A stretch of DNA of 64,000 nucleotides, taken from assembly GCA_963723455.1 (NCBI GenBank), contig CAVRQM010000001.1, positions 1,736,001 through 1,800,000 of the forward strand. The letters run 5' to 3'. The position numbers and the translations under genes were made by a program. The notes beneath the pieces were generated by a model. It had not been told where the DNA came from. It did not search any database and saw nothing but the letters and a program-made list of their open reading frames with translations. This document shows positions 21,350 to 32,933 of the stretch, one piece after another. Each line of letters begins with the position of its first letter. The first letter of the stretch is position 1. The DNA is from CAVRQM01 sp963723455 (GTDB lineage Bacteria > Pseudomonadota > Alphaproteobacteria > Acetobacterales > Acetobacteraceae).

Positions 21350-23049
21350 ACCAGATGGCCCCCCCCCAGCGCATCGCCGGCGAGACCATCCTGACGGTGC
21401 GCGACATGCGCATCCAGGTGCGCACCGATCGCGGCGACGGGCCGGTGCTGGTGCATGACGTAAGCTTCAGCCTCAAGCGCGGCGAGGTCGTCGGGCTGAT
21501 CGGCGAGAGCGGCGCCGGGAAGTCCACGATCGGGCTGGCCTGCCTGGGCTACACACGCGCCGGCTGCTTCATCGTCGGCGGCACGATCGACTATCTGGGC
21601 CGCGACATCCGCGCCATGTCGGCCGCCGAGCGGCGGTCGCTGCGCGGTCCCGGCGTGGCGTATATCGCGCAGTCCGCGGCCGCCAGCTTCAACCCGTCGA
21701 TGACCCTGATGCAGCAGGTCTGCGAAATCCCGCTGCGCCAGGGGCTGATGTCGCCGGACCAGGCGCGCGCCCGCGCCATCGAGCTGTTCCGCGAGCTGGA
21801 GCTGCCCAACCCCGACACGATCGGCGACCGCTATCCGCATCAGGTCAGCGGCGGCCAGCTGCAGCGCGCGATGGCGGCGATGGCTATGGCGGCGCGGCCC
21901 GACATCCTTGTATTCGACGAGCCGACCACCGCGCTGGACGTGACCACGCAGGTCGATGTGCTGGCCTCGTTCAAGAAGCTCATCCGCGAGAGCGGCACAG
22001 CGGCCATCTACATCACCCATGACCTCGCCGTGGTGGCGCAGATCGCCGACAACATCATGGTGCTGCGGCACGGCCGCATGGTGGAATACGGGGCCTCGGT
22101 GCAGATCCTGCAGGCGCCGCGCGAGGAATATACCCGCCGGCTGGTTGCCGACCGCGCCAGCGGCCACGGCTTCCTGTCGGCGGAGGATGTCGGCGAGAAG
22201 CCGGTGCTCGACGTGGAGAGCGTGGTCGCCAGCTACAGCGGCCTGCTGCGGGTGATCGACGATGTCAGCCTGAGCGTCTATCGCGGCGACACCGTGGCGG
22301 TGGTGGGCGAGAGCGGCAGCGGCAAGAGCACGCTGGCGCGCGTCATCATCGGCCTGCTGCCGCGCCAGAGTGGCGACATCCGCTTCAACGGCGAGCGGCT
22401 GGAGCCCCGCCTCGGCGATCGGCCGCGCGACCAGCTGCGCCGTATCCAAATGATTTACCAGATGCCGGACGTGGCGCTGAACCCCAACCAGACGCTGCTG
22501 GAGATCATCGGCCGGCCGGTGCAGTTCTATTTCGGCCGCTCGCGCGCCCAGGTGCGCGCGCGGGTGCTGGAGCTGCTGCGGCTGATGGATCTGCCCGAGC
22601 ATTTCCTGATGCGCCGCCCCGGCGAGTTGTCCGGTGGCCAGAAGCAGCGGGTCGGCATCGCCCGAGCGCTTGCGGCTGAGCCCGACCTGATCATCTGCGA
22701 CGAGGTGACTTCGGCGCTCGATCAGCTGGTCGGCGAGGAGATCCTGAAGCTGCTGAAGCGGCTCCAGGACGAACTGGGCATCGCCTATCTGTTCATCACC
22801 CACGACCTCGGCACGGTCAGGCGCATCGCAAACAAGGTCGCGGTGATGCTCAAGGGCCGCGTCGTCGCCGGCGGCGAGACCGCCCGGGTGTTCGCGCCGC
22901 CATATCACCCGTACACCGAACTGCTGCTGTCCAGCGTGCCCGAAATGCGGGCGGACTGGCTGGACGATGTGCTGGGCCAGCGCGCGACCGTGGTCGAGGC
23001 GGCGCGCGCCAGCAACGTGCTGCCAGCCACCCTGGCCGCCGGCGCCTGA
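21346..23049 (+). CDS. Fused Dpp/Opp ABC transporter ATPase (DppD-DppF in one chain)
   Basis: A 567-aa protein with two complete ATP-binding domains. Domain 1: Walker A GESGAGKST (about residue 50), Q-loop YIAQSAAASFNP, signature VSGGQLQRAM, Walker B ILVFDEPTTALD and the switch ITHDLAVV. Domain 2 begins about residue 285: Walker A GESGSGKST, Q-loop IYQMPDVALNPNQ, signature LSGGQKQRVGIARAL, Walker B LIICDEVTSALD and the switch ITHDLGTV. The usual C-terminal region of peptide ATPases (PPYHPYTELLLSSVPE) is present. In domain 2 the residue after Walker B Asp is Glu (DE), so both sites look catalytic. It energises the two permeases upstream. Confidence 0.93.
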   Translation: MNQMAPPQRIAGETILTVRDMRIQVRTDRGDGPVLVHDVSFSLKRGEVVGLIGESGAGKSTIGLACLGYTRAGCFIVGGTIDYLGRDIRAMSAAERRSLRGPGVAYIAQSAAASFNPSMTLMQQVCEIPLRQGLMSPDQARARAIELFRELELPNPDTIGDRYPHQVSGGQLQRAMAAMAMAARPDILVFDEPTTALDVTTQVDVLASFKKLIRESGTAAIYITHDLAVVAQIADNIMVLRHGRMVEYGASVQILQAPREEYTRRLVADRASGHGFLSAEDVGEKPVLDVESVVASYSGLLRVIDDVSLSVYRGDTVAVVGESGSGKSTLARVIIGLLPRQSGDIRFNGERLEPRLGDRPRDQLRRIQMIYQMPDVALNPNQTLLEIIGRPVQFYFGRSRAQVRARVLELLRLMDLPEHFLMRRPGELSGGQKQRVGIARALAAEPDLIICDEVTSALDQLVGEEILKLLKRLQDELGIAYLFITHDLGTVRRIANKVAVMLKGRVVAGGETARVFAPPYHPYTELLLSSVPEMRADWLDDVLGQRATVVEAARASNVLPATLAAGA

Positions 23050-23058
23050 CCGGCCGGC

Positions 23059-23095
23059 CGGCGGCGCGGCCCCGCCTGGCCGGGCCGCGCCGCCG
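23059..23095. terminator. Strong hairpin between convergent genes
   Basis: GGCGGCGCGGCCC at 23060-23072 pairs perfectly with GGGCCGCGCCGCC at 23082-23094 (one more C-G pair outside) around a 9-nt loop. It lies between the stop of the ABC ATPase (+) and the stop of the Ser-rich gene (-). No T-tract follows, so it may act as a bidirectional pause or RNA-end-protecting structure rather than a classical intrinsic terminator. Confidence 0.5.
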
Positions 23096-23114
23096 ATCTG
23101 CTGCCCGTACCGGG

Positions 23115-23468
23115 CTACTTTCCCTTGTGCTGCGACTCGAACGTGGTGGTGTGGTGGTGGACGTTGCCCTCCGCGTCCTTGTACTCGCGGCTTTTCAGGT
23201 CGCTGTCGCTGGACGACTTGGACGAGCCGCCGTCATGCGAACCGCTATGCGAACCGCCCGAGCCCTGCGACCCGCTGTGCGAGCCCGACGAATGGCTGCT
23301 GGCGGATGAATGACTGGACTGGGCTGGCTCGTGCCCGTGCTCCTCGGCCCGGGCGCGCGAACCCTCGGTGGTGCCCTTGGTGCGGCCGGCCTCGCGGTTC
23401 TCCTTCAGCCGCCCGTCATGCTCCGGATCCTTGACCGAGCCCTGGTGGTCGCTGGAATGACTTGGCAT
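23115..23468 (-). CDS. Ser/Gly/His-rich low-complexity hydrophilic protein
   Basis: A 117-aa protein starting at ATG 23468 (MPSHSSDHQGSVKDPEHDGR) after GGGAGACGACG on the minus strand. Highly charged first half (RLKENREAGRTKGTTEGSRA), then a repeat of SHSSxSHSSGSHSGSQG type (about residues 55-90), ending KDAEGNVHHHTTTFESQHKG. No signal peptide, membrane segment or known domain. Composition suggests a disordered, heat-soluble or stress-type (hydrophilin-like) protein; the His clusters could bind metal. Both are guesses. Convergent with the ABC operon. Confidence 0.65.
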   Translation of the reverse strand: MPSHSSDHQGSVKDPEHDGRLKENREAGRTKGTTEGSRARAEEHGHEPAQSSHSSASSHSSGSHSGSQGSGGSHSGSHDGGSSKSSSDSDLKSREYKDAEGNVHHHTTTFESQHKGK

Positions 23469-23622
23469 CGTCGTCTCCCTTGGTCGTGGCAGGATCCATA
23501 GAACGGGCCGGGCTGCGGCCGGTTTGGGCTTCGTCCGCGCGCGCAATGGCGGTGAACATCGCCCGGACGGCTGCTAGGGTCGCGCCATGTCCGCATCCTG
23601 ATTGGACCATCGCTGGCCCCGC

Positions 23623-24075
23623 ATGACCTCCGAGCAGTTCATCGCCTGGGCGATGGAGCGTCCGGAGACGAGCATTCGCGTGGGCAACGCCGTCGAGCAG
23701 CGGGGCCCGACGTGCAGCGTGTACATCGATGACATCGTGGTGCGGGTGGATGGCGAGACCAGCTTCGAGCCGGATGTCGTGGTCCGCTGCGGCGTCCGAC
23801 CTGACCCGAACGCGCTGTGGATCGACGATCCGGTGATTCTGGTCGAGGTGCTGTCGCCATCGACGCGGGGCGTGGACAAGGCGCGCAAGTTCGCCGCCTA
23901 CATGCAGCTGCCGTCGGTCCGGCACTGTCTGATCGTGGATGTCGAGAAGCGCACTGTCATCCGCCACCGCCGCGACGATGCCGGCGAGATCGCCACCCGC
24001 ATCGTCAGCGACGTGCCGCTGATGCTGGATCCGCCGGGGCTGCTGCTGGACCGCATCTTCGACCCGCCCGGCTGA
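23623..24075 (+). CDS. Uma2-family (DUF820) PD-(D/E)XK-like protein, internally shortened
   Basis: A 150-aa protein with MTSEQFIAWAMERPETS at the start and the Uma2 nuclease-like core FEPDVVVRCG and VILVEVLSPSTRGVDKARKF, then AAYMQLPSVRHCLIVDVEKR. The acidic residues of the fold (Asp in FEPD, Glu in LVEV) are present. Between RPET and AVEQRG the family normally has some 30-40 residues (RYELVDGEV... to the first helix); these are missing here, pointing to an internal deletion. TTG 23602 is a possible earlier start. Cellular role of such proteins is unclear. Confidence 0.72.
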   Translation: MTSEQFIAWAMERPETSIRVGNAVEQRGPTCSVYIDDIVVRVDGETSFEPDVVVRCGVRPDPNALWIDDPVILVEVLSPSTRGVDKARKFAAYMQLPSVRHCLIVDVEKRTVIRHRRDDAGEIATRIVSDVPLMLDPPGLLLDRIFDPPG

Positions 24076-24157
24076 GCGCGAGAGCGGCGTCTGCCGCGCT
24101 GGCCCGGCTTGCCCCGGCGACGCGGCTGGGCTACTCCCCGCGGCTCACGGCCGCGGC

Positions 24158-24242
<85 letters not shown>

Positions 24243-24296
24243 CCCGGCCGCACGGCGACGCACCCTGATGGCGGCAGACGAGGACACCCTTACACT

Positions 24297-25691
24297 ATGC
24301 AGGTCACCGAGACCCTCTCCGATGGGCTGAAGCGCGGGTATACCGTCGTGGTCCCGGCCGCCGACATCGAGAGCAAGCGCAGCAAGCGGCTGGCCGAGCT
24401 GTCGCGCGACCTGCGCCTGCCCGGCTTCCGCCCGGGCAAGGTGCCGGCCAATCTGGTGCGCAAGCGCTACGGCGGCGCGGTCACCGCCGAGGTGCTGGAA
24501 CAGAGCGTCAACGACGCCACGCGCCAGGTGCTGGAGGATCGCGGCCTGCGCTCGGCCGGCCAGCCGAAGGTCGAGGTGGTCACCGTCGAGGAGGCGCGCG
24601 ACCTGGAGTTCAAGGTCGAGGTCGAACTGCTGCCCGATATCGCGCTGCCGGACTTCTCCGACATCCAGCTGACCCGCCTGACATCCGAGCCGTCCGCCGA
24701 AACCGTGGACAAGGCGCTCGGCGAGATCGCCACCCGCCAGCGCACGCTGGAGACGATCGAGGAGGACCGGGCCGCCGAGACCGGCGAGGTGCTGACCGTG
24801 GACTATGCCGGTCAGGTGGACGGCACCGCCTTTCCCGGCGGCACCGGGCAGGACATGGAGGTGGAGATCGGCGGGTCCGGCTTCATCCCCGGTTTTTCCG
24901 AGCAGATGCAGGGGATGCGCTCCGGCGAGACCCGCACCATCCATGTGACCTTTCCGGAGGCGTACGGCGTCAAGGAGCTGGCCGGCAAGGCCGCGACGTT
25001 CGAGGTCACCGCCAAGGCGCTGAAGCGGCCGGTGCTGCCGGCGCTGGACGACGAACTGGGGAAGAAGCTCGGTTTCGACGGGCTGGACGAGGTGCGCCGG
25101 CTGATCACCCAGCAGGTGCAGCGTGAATACGACCAGCTGTCGCGCCTGCGCATCAAGCGCCAGCTGCTCGACGCGCTGGCGGAGCGGGTGCACTTCCCGG
25201 TCCCGGAGGGCATGGTCGAGACCGAATTCGGCCAGATCTGGCAGCGGCTGGAGGCCGACCGCAAGGAAGGCCGGCTTGACGCCGACGACCAGGGCAAGGA
25301 CGACGACACGCTGAAGGCCGAGTACCGCGCCATCGCCGAGCGCCGGGTGCGGCTGGGGCTGCTGCTGTCCGAGATCGGGCGGGCCAACGGCATCACCGTG
25401 GCGGCCGACGAGATGACCCGGGCGATCCGCAACGAGGCCGGCCGCTATCCCGGCCAGGAGCAGCAGGTGGTCGATTTCTTCCGCAAGAACCCGCAGGCCG
25501 CCGAGGGGCTGCGCGGGCCGATCTTCGAGGAGAAGGTCGTCGATTACGTGCTGGAACTGGCGCAGGTGACCGAGCAGACCGTCTCGCCCGAGGAACTGGC
25601 GCGCGACCCGGACGCTGCCGCCGAGCCGCCGGTGCCCGGCGAGGCTGCGGCGCCCGATTTGCCCGGCCAGATGGCGGGGGAAGGTGGCTGA
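24297..25691 (+). CDS. tig: Trigger factor
   Basis: Ribosome-bound chaperone and peptidyl-prolyl isomerase, 464 aa. Begins MQVTETLSDGLKRGYTVVVP at ATG 24297. The ribosome-docking signature GFRPGKVPANLVRKRYG is at about residues 42-58. The PPIase (FKBP) domain is in the middle (AGQVDGTAFPGGTGQDMEVE, GFIPGFSEQMQGMRSGE), followed by the helical C-terminal chaperone arms and an acidic Ala/Pro tail. First gene of the usual tig-clpP-clpX-lon order; 94 bp precede clpP. Confidence 0.96.
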   Translation: MQVTETLSDGLKRGYTVVVPAADIESKRSKRLAELSRDLRLPGFRPGKVPANLVRKRYGGAVTAEVLEQSVNDATRQVLEDRGLRSAGQPKVEVVTVEEARDLEFKVEVELLPDIALPDFSDIQLTRLTSEPSAETVDKALGEIATRQRTLETIEEDRAAETGEVLTVDYAGQVDGTAFPGGTGQDMEVEIGGSGFIPGFSEQMQGMRSGETRTIHVTFPEAYGVKELAGKAATFEVTAKALKRPVLPALDDELGKKLGFDGLDEVRRLITQQVQREYDQLSRLRIKRQLLDALAERVHFPVPEGMVETEFGQIWQRLEADRKEGRLDADDQGKDDDTLKAEYRAIAERRVRLGLLLSEIGRANGITVAADEMTRAIRNEAGRYPGQEQQVVDFFRKNPQAAEGLRGPIFEEKVVDYVLELAQVTEQTVSPEELARDPDAAAEPPVPGEAAAPDLPGQMAGEGG

Positions 25692-25785
25692 GCTTGGCAT
25701 GGGGCGCGTTGGCCCCCAATTAACCGGGCGGCGTCATTCTGGTCCGGTCATTCGACCGGGCGCGTCGAACAGAGGTTTCTGAGCA

Positions 25786-26427
25786 ATGAGGGATCGCGAC
25801 CCGGTCGAGATCTACGGCAATGCGCTGGTGCCTATGGTGGTCGAGCAGACCGCCCGCGGCGAGCGCGCCTTCGACATCTATTCGCGCCTGCTCAAGGAGC
25901 GCATCATCTTCCTGACCGGGCCGGTGTTCGACCAGGTGGGCGCACTCATCTGCGCGCAGCTGCTGTTCCTGGAAAGCGAGAACCCGTCCAAGGACATTGC
26001 CTTCTACATCAATAGCCCGGGCGGCGTGGTCTCGGCCGGTCTCGCGATCTACGACACCATGCAGTACGTGCGTAGCCCGATCAGCACGGTGTGCATCGGC
26101 CAGGCCGCCTCGATGGGCAGTCTGCTGCTGGCCGCCGGCGCCAAGGGCAAGCGTTTCGCGCTGCCGAACGCCCGCGTGATGGTGCACCAGCCGTCCGGCG
26201 GCGCGCAGGGCCAGGCCGCCGATATCGCCATCCAGGCCAAGGAAATCCTCTACACCCGCCGGCGGCTGAACGAGATCTATGCCCGCCACACCGGGCAGGC
26301 GATGGAGGCGATCGAGGCCAAGCTGGAGCGCGACTCCTACATGTCGGCGGAGGAGAGCCGGGATTTCGGGATCGTCGATGAGGTGGTCGAGAGCCGACCG
26401 CCGACGCCCGCCGACAAGAAGCCCTGA
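25786..26427 (+). CDS. clpP: ATP-dependent Clp protease proteolytic subunit
   Basis: A 213-aa self-compartmentalised serine protease, partner of ClpX. Catalytic Ser109 lies in GQAASMGSLLL and His134 in RVMVHQPSGG; the Asp is in the region before FGIVDEVVES. Also typical: YINSPGGVVSAGLAIYDTMQ. Starts at ATG 25786 (MRDRDPVEIYGNALVPMVVE), a family-standard short N-terminus in alphaproteobacteria. Confidence 0.97.
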   Translation: MRDRDPVEIYGNALVPMVVEQTARGERAFDIYSRLLKERIIFLTGPVFDQVGALICAQLLFLESENPSKDIAFYINSPGGVVSAGLAIYDTMQYVRSPISTVCIGQAASMGSLLLAAGAKGKRFALPNARVMVHQPSGGAQGQAADIAIQAKEILYTRRRLNEIYARHTGQAMEAIEAKLERDSYMSAEESRDFGIVDEVVESRPPTPADKKP

Positions 26428-26730
26428 GCGCGGCGCGCATCCGCCGGGCCGCCGGCGTCCGTTGCCGTCCTGCGTGGTCGGGTCGCTCGCTGGTGTTGCA
26501 GACCTGTTGCGGCCGGGCCACTGCTTGCCGGATCGTGACCTGCGTCGCACCGTCGGCCTGCTTTCAGCATACTAGGCTATCACCTGCACGGCAGGCAGGC
26601 GTTCCGTGGCGGCGTGCAGGCGACTAGACTCAGGCGGCGTGGGTGCGGCGAGGCACGGTCCTTGTCGCCAGAGACGGCCAGGGATTACAGTTTTATCGGC
26701 GACCCCGGCAGGTTCGGGGCAGGAGTGGAC
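26428..26730. other. Non-coding gap between clpP and clpX
   Basis: About 300 bp with no supportable gene. The downstream half is less GC-rich (ACAGTTTTATCGGCG, CATACTAGGCTATCAC) and probably holds a clpX promoter, but I cannot assign boxes with confidence. Confidence 0.4.
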
Positions 26731-27984
<1,254 letters not shown>

Positions 27985-28028
27985 GCGGCCCTGCCCGGCG
28001 GCTCGCCCAGTGTGGTCGATCACGGGGT

Positions 28029-28057
28029 CTTGTCCACCGGGCGGGCGCTGCCGATAT
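28029..28057 (+). promoter_or_regulatory. Possible heat-shock (RpoH-type) promoter for lon
   Basis: CTTGTCC at 28029-28035, then a 15-bp spacer and CCGATAT at 28051-28057, resembles the alphaproteobacterial sigma-32 pattern (CTTG...C-rich -10 with TAT). It lies about 170 bp upstream of lon, itself a typical heat-shock gene. Pattern match only. Confidence 0.3.
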
Positions 28058-28223
28058 GCCTATGTATCTGCGGCGCGTCATCTGCACGTCCTATTCGTCC
28101 CGAGAACGTGAAGGCGCGCGCTGCGACGTTCGAACGGCTCGCGCCTGCTCCAAGGCTGACCCTGCTGTCGGTCCCCGGCCGGCGCCTCGCGATCTGGCCG
28201 ACTCTTCTGAAGGAAGTCATTCC

Positions 28224-30695
<2,472 letters not shown>

Positions 30696-30737
30696 TGATG
30701 CGCGGGGTGGTGGATCGAATCCGTCATCCCGTCATCG

Positions 30738-30766
30738 TTGACGGGGCCGAAAAGCGCCCCCTAGTG
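30738..30766 (+). promoter_or_regulatory. Likely housekeeping promoter for the HU gene
   Basis: TTGACG (30738-30743), a 17-bp spacer and CTAGTG (30761-30766). Distance to the HU start is 26 bp, with GAGGGAG as ribosome site. The -35 box is near consensus and the spacing is ideal. Confidence 0.5.
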
Positions 30767-30792
30767 TCGCCCGCTCGCAGAGGGAGTTCCCG

Positions 30793-31077
30793 ATGAACAA
30801 ACTGGACGTTGTCGCCAGGGTGGCCGAGCATGCCGATCTGCCGCGCAGCAAGGCCGCCGAGGTGGTCGACGCGGTGTTCTCGGCGATCGAGAGCGGACTG
30901 AAAGCCGGCGAGGAAGTCCGCCTGACCGGTTTCGGCAGTTTCAGCACCTCGCTGCGCAAGGCCTCCACCGGCCGGAATCCGCGCACCGGCGAGGCAATGG
31001 AGATCGGCGCCTCGACCTCGGTGCGCTTCAAGCCGGGCAAGGCGCTGAAGGATGCGGTCGGCGCGTCGGAGGACTGA
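30793..31077 (+). CDS. hupB: HU-family DNA-binding protein
   Basis: A 94-aa nucleoid protein. It begins MNKLDVVARVAEHADLPRSK; the dimer core has VRLTGFGSFSTS, and the DNA-contacting arm motif GRNPRTGEAMEIGASTSV is intact. Follows lon, as in many proteobacteria. RBS GAGGGAG lies 6-7 bp before ATG 30793. Confidence 0.95.
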   Translation: MNKLDVVARVAEHADLPRSKAAEVVDAVFSAIESGLKAGEEVRLTGFGSFSTSLRKASTGRNPRTGEAMEIGASTSVRFKPGKALKDAVGASED

Positions 31078-31101
31078 CCGCGCTGGCCGGCGCGGTCTCA
31101 A

Positions 31102-31152
31102 GGCGGTTCGCTCAGCGGGGCGGTTCGCTCAGCGGGGCGGTTCGCTCAGCGG
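31102..31152 (+). repeat. Three tandem 17-bp copies of the tRNA-Val 5' end
   Basis: GGCGGTTCGCTCAGCGG is repeated perfectly at 31102-31118, 31119-31135 and 31136-31152. The fourth unit at 31153-31169 is the start of the tRNA itself and differs by one base (TTAGCTC instead of TTCGCTC). The repeats end exactly where the tRNA begins. Confidence 0.9.
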
Positions 31153-31223
31153 GGCGGTTAGCTCAGCGGTAGAGCATCTCGTTTACACCGAGAGGGTCGG
31201 CGGTTCGAAACCGTCACCGCCCA
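31152..31223 (+). tRNA. tRNA-Val (anticodon TAC)
   Basis: Acceptor GGGCGGT (31152-31158) pairs with ACCGCCC (31216-31222), discriminator A. D arm GCTCAGCGGTAGAGC, anticodon arm TCTCG-TTTACAC-CGAGA giving TAC, T arm GGCGG-TTCGAAA-CCGTC. CCA is not encoded (the sequence continues TTCC). Confidence 0.95.
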
Positions 31224-31241
31224 TTCCACCGCCCTGCAGGC

Positions 31242-31583
31242 CTACTTGGGCTGCACCGGCAGCCCTCCGGTGCTGCCCGGCGGCGGGATGACTGGTGTCG
31301 GCAGGGCGGCGGGCGGGACCGGTGGCTTGGCCTTGATGCCCGGATCGACATGGGCGGGCGGGCGAATCACGCCCGTTGTGGCTGCCGGCGCGTTCGGATC
31401 GATCGCCTGCGCGCCGCCGGGCGTTGGGAGCGTGGCCGGCGGCGCGTTGTCCTGAGCCAAGGCCTGTGCCGACAGCGCGGCGAGCGCGAGCAGGATCCAC
31501 AGCCACCATGCGGTCGCGAGCGCCGCCGGCCTCGCTTGCGCGATGGCGTGCGCCCGGGCCGCCCTGCGTGTCGCCTGGTTCAT
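31242..31583 (-). CDS. Small exported proline-rich protein
   Basis: A 113-aa protein starting at ATG 31583 (MNQATRRAARAHAIAQARPA) with a strong ribosome site GGGAGGA upstream. One hydrophobic segment WWLWILLALAALSAQALAQD looks like a Sec signal peptide with an Ala-Gln cleavage region. The mature part is Pro/Ala-rich without Cys (IRPPAHVDPGIKAKPPVPPA). No known domain; likely a periplasmic or envelope-linked linker protein. It sits between tRNA-Val and a divergent DUF4864 gene. Confidence 0.6.
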   Translation of the reverse strand: MNQATRRAARAHAIAQARPAALATAWWLWILLALAALSAQALAQDNAPPATLPTPGGAQAIDPNAPAATTGVIRPPAHVDPGIKAKPPVPPAALPTPVIPPPGSTGGLPVQPK

Positions 31584-31724
31584 GCTGGTCCTCCCGTGCC
31601 GCTTGCAGCGGCCACGCGTTCTCAACGGTTGCGTCTCGGGGCGAGTTCCGGCCGGGAGCGGCGCGTTGCATTGCGCTGGCGTCAACCCACCTCCTCCGTT
31701 GAGGTATGTCGGAGGAATATGGGC

Positions 31725-32180
31725 ATGCGGGTCATGGCAGTCGCGCTATCGGCGTCGCTTCTGCTGGGCGGCCTCGCCCGCGCACAATCCCCGGCTCAGG
31801 TCCCGGCTCCGCAGGTTTCGGTCGCGCCGGGAGATCAGGCGGCGATACGTCGGGTCATCCAGCAGCAGCTGGACGCATTTCGCCACGACGATGGGCCGGC
31901 CGCCTTCGCCGAGGCGTCGCCGGGCATTCAGGCGCAGTTCGCAGGCAATCCAGACATTTTCATGGGCATGGTCCGGCGCGGCTATCAGCCGGTCTACCGG
32001 CCGCGCAGCACGGCGTTCGGGCCGGCGCTGATGCAGGGCGGCCGGGTGGTTCAGACGCTCGACGTGATCGGGCCGGACGGCGCGGGACATCAGGCGCTGT
32101 ACTTCATGGAACGCGAGTCCGACGGCTCGTGGCGCATCAGCGGCTGCGTGCTGACCGATCGGGCGAGCGTCGCGGCCTGA
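31725..32180 (+). CDS. DUF4864-like exported protein
   Basis: A 151-aa protein. ATG 31725 is preferred over ATG 31719 because GGAGGA (31711-31716) is 8 bp upstream. Signal peptide MRVMAVALSASLLLGGLARA. The mature part has QAAIRRVIQQQLDAFRHDDG, AFAEASPGIQAQFAG, FMGMVRRGYQPVYRPRS and ALYFMERESDGSWRISGCVL, the pattern of DUF4864 (NTF2-like) periplasmic proteins of unknown function. Divergent from the Pro-rich protein gene; followed by tRNA-Asp. Confidence 0.75.
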   Translation: MRVMAVALSASLLLGGLARAQSPAQVPAPQVSVAPGDQAAIRRVIQQQLDAFRHDDGPAAFAEASPGIQAQFAGNPDIFMGMVRRGYQPVYRPRSTAFGPALMQGGRVVQTLDVIGPDGAGHQALYFMERESDGSWRISGCVLTDRASVAA

Positions 32181-32240
32181 GTCCGTCCGATGCGGCTTGA
32201 CGGGGTATCGGGGCGGCTCTAAGTGCTGCGCCCTGCCGCT

Positions 32241-32317
<77 letters not shown>

Positions 32318-32335
32318 GCGGCGGCATCCCTGAAC

Positions 32336-32405
32336 CCAGGCCGCACAGCGGCGAAAAACCCGGGCCGCACAGCGGCGAAAAGCTCAGGCCGCAAAGCGGC
32401 GTGAG
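32336..32405 (+). repeat. Three 24-bp tandem repeats, each a small hairpin
   Basis: GCCGC-ACA-GCGGC is at 32340-32352 and 32364-32376; GCCGC-AAA-GCGGC at 32388-32400, at exact 24-bp spacing with GAAAA between units. The third unit is extended by CTCA/TGAG flanks (32383-32405). They lie between tRNA-Asp and nuoA. They may process or end the tRNA transcript or structure the nuo leader. Confidence 0.7.
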
Positions 32406-32527
32406 ACGCGCCCCGGAGGCGCTTCGGCCACTGGCGCTGCGGCGCGCTTCCGCTATGGTGCGGCCGCGCTGCGGTGCGGCAAACGCGATCCGCGATCTGA
32501 TGCCCGGCGATCTGATGCAGGTGGTCC

Positions 32528-32893
32528 ATGCCTTCGGTGCTCGCGAGCTATTTCCCGATCCTGGTGTTCATCGGCATCGCCGCGCTGATCGGCTTGGCGC
32601 TGGTCGGCGGCTCGATCGCAGCGGCGCGGCAGAAGCCGTATCCGGAAAAGGTCTCGGCGTACGAATGCGGCTTCGAGGCGTTCGACGATGCGCGGCGGCG
32701 GTTCGACGTGCGGTTCTACCTGGTTGCAATCCTGTTCATCATCTTCGACCTGGAGGTGGCGTTCCTGTTCCCGTGGGCAGTCAGCCTGTCGGAAATCGGT
32801 CTGTTCGGCTTTCTCTCGATGGTCGCCTTCCTTGCCGTGCTGACGGTCGGCTTCATATATGAGTGGAACAAGGGCGCGCTGGACTGGGAATGA
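32528..32893 (+). CDS. nuoA: NADH-quinone oxidoreductase subunit A
   Basis: A 121-aa membrane subunit of complex I and first gene of the nuo operon. Three transmembrane segments; hallmark YPEKVSAYECGFEAFDDARR with the quinone-channel loop Cys, then RFDVRFYLVAILFIIFDLEV and FIYEWNKGALDWE at the end. ATG 32528 is about 120 bp after the hairpin repeats, so the nuo promoter should lie in 32406-32527. Confidence 0.96.
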   Translation: MPSVLASYFPILVFIGIAALIGLALVGGSIAAARQKPYPEKVSAYECGFEAFDDARRRFDVRFYLVAILFIIFDLEVAFLFPWAVSLSEIGLFGFLSMVAFLAVLTVGFIYEWNKGALDWE

Positions 32894-32933
32894 TTGTCTC
32901 GCCGCGCGATTGACCCACGGGGATACTTGACGC

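Noticed and set aside
23060..23094. GC hairpin considered as an attachment site or CRISPR-like repeat
   Set aside because: Single copy, no spacers, located exactly between two convergent stops; a transcript-end structure is the simpler reading.
25743..25758. CCGGTCATTCGACCGG inverted repeat before clpP considered as terminator of tig
   Set aside because: Stem of only six pairs, no T-tract, and it may be a promoter-region palindrome; not strong enough to list as a feature.
32336..32405. Hairpin repeats considered as a CRISPR array
   Set aside because: Period of 24 bp with practically no variable spacer and no cas genes in the window.
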